The notes below the pieces were generated by a model, which was given only the letters and a program-made list of their open reading frames with translations, had not been told where the DNA came from and ran no database searches. From an uncultured Gemmiger sp. (lineage in GTDB: Bacteria; Bacillota; Clostridia; Oscillospirales; Ruminococcaceae), in NCBI GenBank assembly GCA_944382805.1, contig CALWNS010000093.1, forward strand, positions 1-8,308: a stretch of 8,308 bases of DNA, read 5' to 3'. Position numbers and translations under genes: made by a program. Each line of letters opens with the position of its first letter. The stretch's first letter is position 1. Shown piece after piece: positions 6,417 through 8,308 of the stretch.

Positions 6417-7000
6417 ATGTACAAATCTTGCAAGACCGCGCAATCGGCCGAACGGCAGCGGCACATCGTGTCCTGCCTGCTGGAGATGCTGCGCGCCCGC
6501 CGCTGCGACCAGATCACCGTGCAGGACCTGTGCCAGAAGGCCGGCGTGCCGCGCAAATCGTTTTACCGCTACTTTGAATGCAAGCAGGACGTGCTGCTGG
6601 CGGCCATCGACTTTTACATCCAGGATTACGAAGCCTTCAGCCTGCCCGATATGGGGCCGGGCATCCCGCGCACCACGCAGAAAGAGTTCGAGCGCTTTTT
6701 GACCTATACCAAGCAGAACCGCGGCTACTTTGAGGCGCTGACCCGCAACGACCTGCTGGGGTACGCCATCTCGCTGCTGGCGGAAAATTCGCGCATGACC
6801 AACGCGGCCCGCCGCCTGATGCTCAACGCCGACGACGAGACCATCTAAACGCCTTTGTGTGCTACGGCATTTATTCGGTGGTCAGCGTATGGGTGGCGGA
6901 CGGCTGCAAGGAAAGCGTGGCGGACATGGCCCGCATTTTGACCCAGATCATGACCGAACCGCTGTACCGCGCGCTGGACGCCGGCAACCAAAGCCCGTAA
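6417..7000 (+). pseudogene. TetR-family transcriptional regulator, frameshifted
   Basis: The intact 5' frame (6417-6848, 143 residues) has the TetR DNA-binding domain: residues 32-60 read through ITVQDLCQKAGVPRKSFYRYF, the family's helix-turn-helix, with FECKQDVLLA beginning helix 4. It stops at TAA 6846-6848. Immediately after, another frame reads NAFVCYGIYSVVSVWV and then DGCKESVADMARILTQIM to a stop at 6998-7000, a typical TetR ligand-domain C-terminus. Restoring one base (for example TAC AAC for TAAAC at 6846-6850) gives 194 residues, normal for the family. The start at 6417 rather than 6384 rests on AGGGAG 6 bases upstream. The known role is ligand-released repression; its position between the symporter and hydrolase suggests it controls them. 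The truncated protein keeps its DNA-binding head but lacks the last ligand-domain helices. A sequencing error is possible. Confidence 0.82.
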
Positions 7001-7035
7001 TGCACAAATAAGCGGTGCGCAAGTTTGGGCGGCGG

Positions 7036-7047
7036 TGTCACACATCC
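7036..7047 (+). promoter_or_regulatory. Candidate TetR site upstream of the hydrolase promoter
   Basis: TGTCACACATCC matches ten of twelve bases of TGTATCACATCC, the right half of the tetR operator candidate (6352-6363). It contains a small palindrome, GTGT-c-ACAC (7035-7043). It lies just upstream of the hydrolase -35, where a repressor or activator could act. The motif is short and could be chance. Confidence 0.3.
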
Positions 7048-7061
7048 CGCGTTCTGTCCGC

Positions 7062-7091
7062 TTGCGGGGGCTTGGCGGCAGCTCCTATAAT
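7062..7091 (+). promoter_or_regulatory. Promoter of the glycoside hydrolase gene
   Basis: TATAAT at 7086-7091 is perfect. TTGCGG at 7062-7067, 18 bases upstream, matches TTGACA in its first three bases and sits in a small palindrome, CCGC-tt-GCGG (7058-7067). Transcription would start near 7098, shortly before the leader hairpin. The hydrolase therefore need not depend on read-through from tetR. Confidence 0.6.
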
Positions 7092-7103
7092 AAAGGTAAC
7101 AGC

Positions 7104-7126
7104 GGCCCTGTTCGGCAGGGCCTTTT
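7104..7126 (+). terminator. Terminator-like hairpin in the hydrolase leader
   Basis: GGCCCTG (7104-7110) and CAGGGCC (7116-7122) form a 7-bp stem with a five-base loop, followed by T4 (7123-7126). It lies after the hydrolase -10 and 14 bases before the AAAGGAG ribosome site (7141-7147). It could end tetR read-through, attenuate the hydrolase transcript, or protect its 5' end. The T-run is short, so termination may be partial. Confidence 0.55.
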
Positions 7127-7156
7127 CTGCAAAAACAACCAAAGGAGCGATGAATT

Positions 7157-8137
7157 ATGCCTCAAGTGGTCAAACTGGCGCCGGGCGAACTGAAAGCCCT
7201 GCGCACCGTGGACGAGCGGCTGATGTCCTATAACATCGAGATGGCCGAAGTTACCGGCGGCACTTTCTGGAAAGCGTACACCCCCGGCCAGATCGCCGGC
7301 ACCGAGGAATTTCCCCCGTCCAAAAACATTGCCGATATGGCCAATTCGATGCAGGTGTACCCGCCCATCGACCTGTACAACGAAAAACTGCGTGCGCTGG
7401 CGCGGCAGTTCGGCCCCGTGTGGGTGCGCGTGTCCGGCACCTGGGCCAGCAAGACCTACTACGACTTTGACGGCGCCGGCGTTACGCCGGAGGGCTACCT
7501 GAACCGCCTGACCAAAGAGCAGTGGATCGGCGTGCTGGACTTTGTGAAAGCTGTGGGGGGCAAGCTGCTGATCTCGGTGGCCAACTGCCCCGGCCTGCAC
7601 AGCGTGGACGAGCCGTGGAACCCCAGCGAGGCGGAAAAGATCTTTGCGCTGAGCAAAGAGTACGGCGTGCCCATCGATGCGGCCGAGTTCATGAACGAGC
7701 CGAATATGCTGACGCTTTCCGGCGCGCCGGAGGGCTATACCGCGGCCGATTACGCCCGCGACCAGGACCTGTTCTTTGCCTGGGTGCGCGCCAACTACCC
7801 CGAGACCGTGCTGGTCGGCCCCTGCAACACGGGCGACGACGACACGATGGGCCCCGGCGGCGGGGAGGAAAAATCCGCGCACGGCGGCGGCATTGCCAAC
7901 CTGATGGGCAACGTGGCCAGCTGCGACGACCTGATGGCCGGCACCAAGGAAAAGCTGGACGTGTACAGCTACCACTATTATAACGGCATTTCGGAGCGGC
8001 TGGCCTCCATCATGCCGGCGTCCCACTGGCAGGCCGACCAGGCCACGACCGAGGAATACCTGGCCGTGGCCGGCAAGAGCTGCCGCGCCAACCTCCCGCT
8101 GCGCGACAAATACTGCCCCGGCGTACCAGGCGGATAG
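7157..8137 (+). CDS. Glycoside hydrolase, GH79-like (beta-glucuronidase/heparanase type), truncated at the C-terminus
   Basis: 326 residues with no signal peptide, so cytoplasmic. A (beta/alpha)8 clan GH-A enzyme is suggested by FGPVWVRVSGTWASKTYYDFDG (86-106 region; compare the heparanase-type LRxGGT...D pattern), DAAEFMNEPNML with the likely acid/base Glu181, and LDVYSYHYYNG (268-277). This is recall of the GH79 pattern, not a search; another clan A family is possible. Such enzymes remove glucuronic acid or related sugars by a retaining mechanism that needs a second Glu. That residue would be expected shortly after the final LRDKYCPG block, but the frame runs into four unrelated residues (VPGG) and a TAG. 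The loss coincides with the start of the repeat at 8127. The start has AAAGGAG 9 bases upstream. The remaining protein is probably inactive. Confidence 0.65.
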   Translation: MPQVVKLAPGELKALRTVDERLMSYNIEMAEVTGGTFWKAYTPGQIAGTEEFPPSKNIADMANSMQVYPPIDLYNEKLRALARQFGPVWVRVSGTWASKTYYDFDGAGVTPEGYLNRLTKEQWIGVLDFVKAVGGKLLISVANCPGLHSVDEPWNPSEAEKIFALSKEYGVPIDAAEFMNEPNMLTLSGAPEGYTAADYARDQDLFFAWVRANYPETVLVGPCNTGDDDTMGPGGGEEKSAHGGGIANLMGNVASCDDLMAGTKEKLDVYSYHYYNGISERLASIMPASHWQADQATTEEYLAVAGKSCRANLPLRDKYCPGVPGG

Positions 8138-8308
8138 GGGGGGCCCCTCCTTCGAGAGGCGAATGCAGGTCAACCGCCCGGCTTTCCTCTTCCCTCCCTT
8201 TTCCGCAGGTGAACTGAAAACGCCGGAAAGGGTTCACCTGCGCAGGCGGAGCAGGCGATGTGGAGAGGCACCCCCTTCGGGAGGCCCATGCAGGGCAACC
8301 GCCCGACT
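8127..8308. repeat. Unidentified repeat element, two 57-nt units at a 125-nt period
   Basis: Bases 8127-8183 and 8252-8308 align without gaps at an offset of 125, with 44 of 57 positions identical. The best-conserved blocks are CAGGCG, CCTTCG, ATGCAGG and CAACCGCCCG. The second unit is cut by the window end, so the array may continue. Each unit could fold into small hairpins: a CTTCGG loop at 8275-8280, and GGGC-aacc-GCCC at 8293-8304 in the second unit, degenerate in the first. The sequence is non-coding in appearance. The first unit begins where the hydrolase homology ends, suggesting insertion or recombination there. No known element was recognised. Confidence 0.6.
8204..8242. repeat. 11-bp perfect inverted repeat between the two repeat units
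   Basis: CGCAGGTGAAC (8204-8214) and GTTCACCTGCG (8232-8242) are exact complements around a 17-base loop. An alternative stem, 8196-8205 with 8224-8232 (nine pairs and one bulge), uses overlapping bases, so the two folds exclude each other. It looks like a structural core of the repeat element. There is no T-run after it, so it is not a standard terminator. Confidence 0.7.

Noticed and set aside
6840..6853. Programmed -1 frameshifting in tetR
   Set aside because: No slippery heptamer at the junction and no clear stimulating structure just downstream; a base deletion or sequencing error is simpler.
7085..8173. 362-codon minus-strand frame across the hydrolase
   Set aside because: Shadow: His/Val/Gly-rich, no Shine-Dalgarno site, and the plus strand has a promoter, ribosome site and family motifs.
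8127..8308. CRISPR array
   Set aside because: Units are 57 nt, only 77% identical, at 125-nt spacing, with a palindromic spacer; this does not resemble CRISPR repeats.

Overview
The window is GC-rich DNA, densely coding on both strands, with strong purine-rich Shine-Dalgarno sites (AGGAGG types), TATAAT/TTGACA promoters and hairpin-plus-T terminators. Together with the gene families this suggests a high-GC gut Firmicute of the Oscillospiraceae/Ruminococcaceae kind (Faecalibacterium, Subdoligranulum or Gemmiger-like). That placement is inferred from style, not from a marker gene.

Layout. 2-283 (+) is the tail of a membrane protein. It converges, through a bidirectional terminator (319-364), on a minus-strand cluster read right to left: a HAD-family phosphatase (3421-2747), a class I/II PLP aminotransferase (2722-1529) and a membrane-anchored L,D-transpeptidase (1469-378). 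The cluster is driven by a near-perfect TTGACA-16-TATAAT promoter (3506-3479). Divergent from it is uppP (3596-4453, +), undecaprenyl-diphosphate phosphatase, with its own extended -10 promoter. uppP converges on a GPH-family sugar:cation symporter (6014-4599, -) across a 19-bp perfect-stem terminator (4509-4550).

The right half looks like a small sugar-utilisation locus. The symporter is divergent from a TetR-type regulator (6417-7000, +), which is followed by a cytoplasmic glycoside hydrolase resembling family GH79 (7157-8137, +). TetR regulator + GPH transporter + glycosidase is the gene set of glucuronide systems such as E. coli uidR/uidB/uidA, so glucuronide or a similar glycoside is a reasonable guess for the substrate. 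A short motif, TGTGA(T/C)A, occurs upstream of all three genes. It forms inverted repeats over the tetR -10/start region, which suggests local control by the TetR protein.

Two of the three genes appear broken. tetR carries a 1-nt frameshift after codon 143 that separates a recognisable C-terminal 50 residues. The hydrolase reading frame ends at 8137, before the expected nucleophile region and within about 10 bases of the start of an unidentified repeat. That repeat (8127-8308, running off the window) has two 57-nt units at a 125-nt period with an 11-bp inverted repeat between them. The repeat, the disrupted locus and the palindrome-rich 402-bp symporter/tetR intergenic region are the parts most worth a second look. 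The left half is ordinary housekeeping and cell-envelope content.
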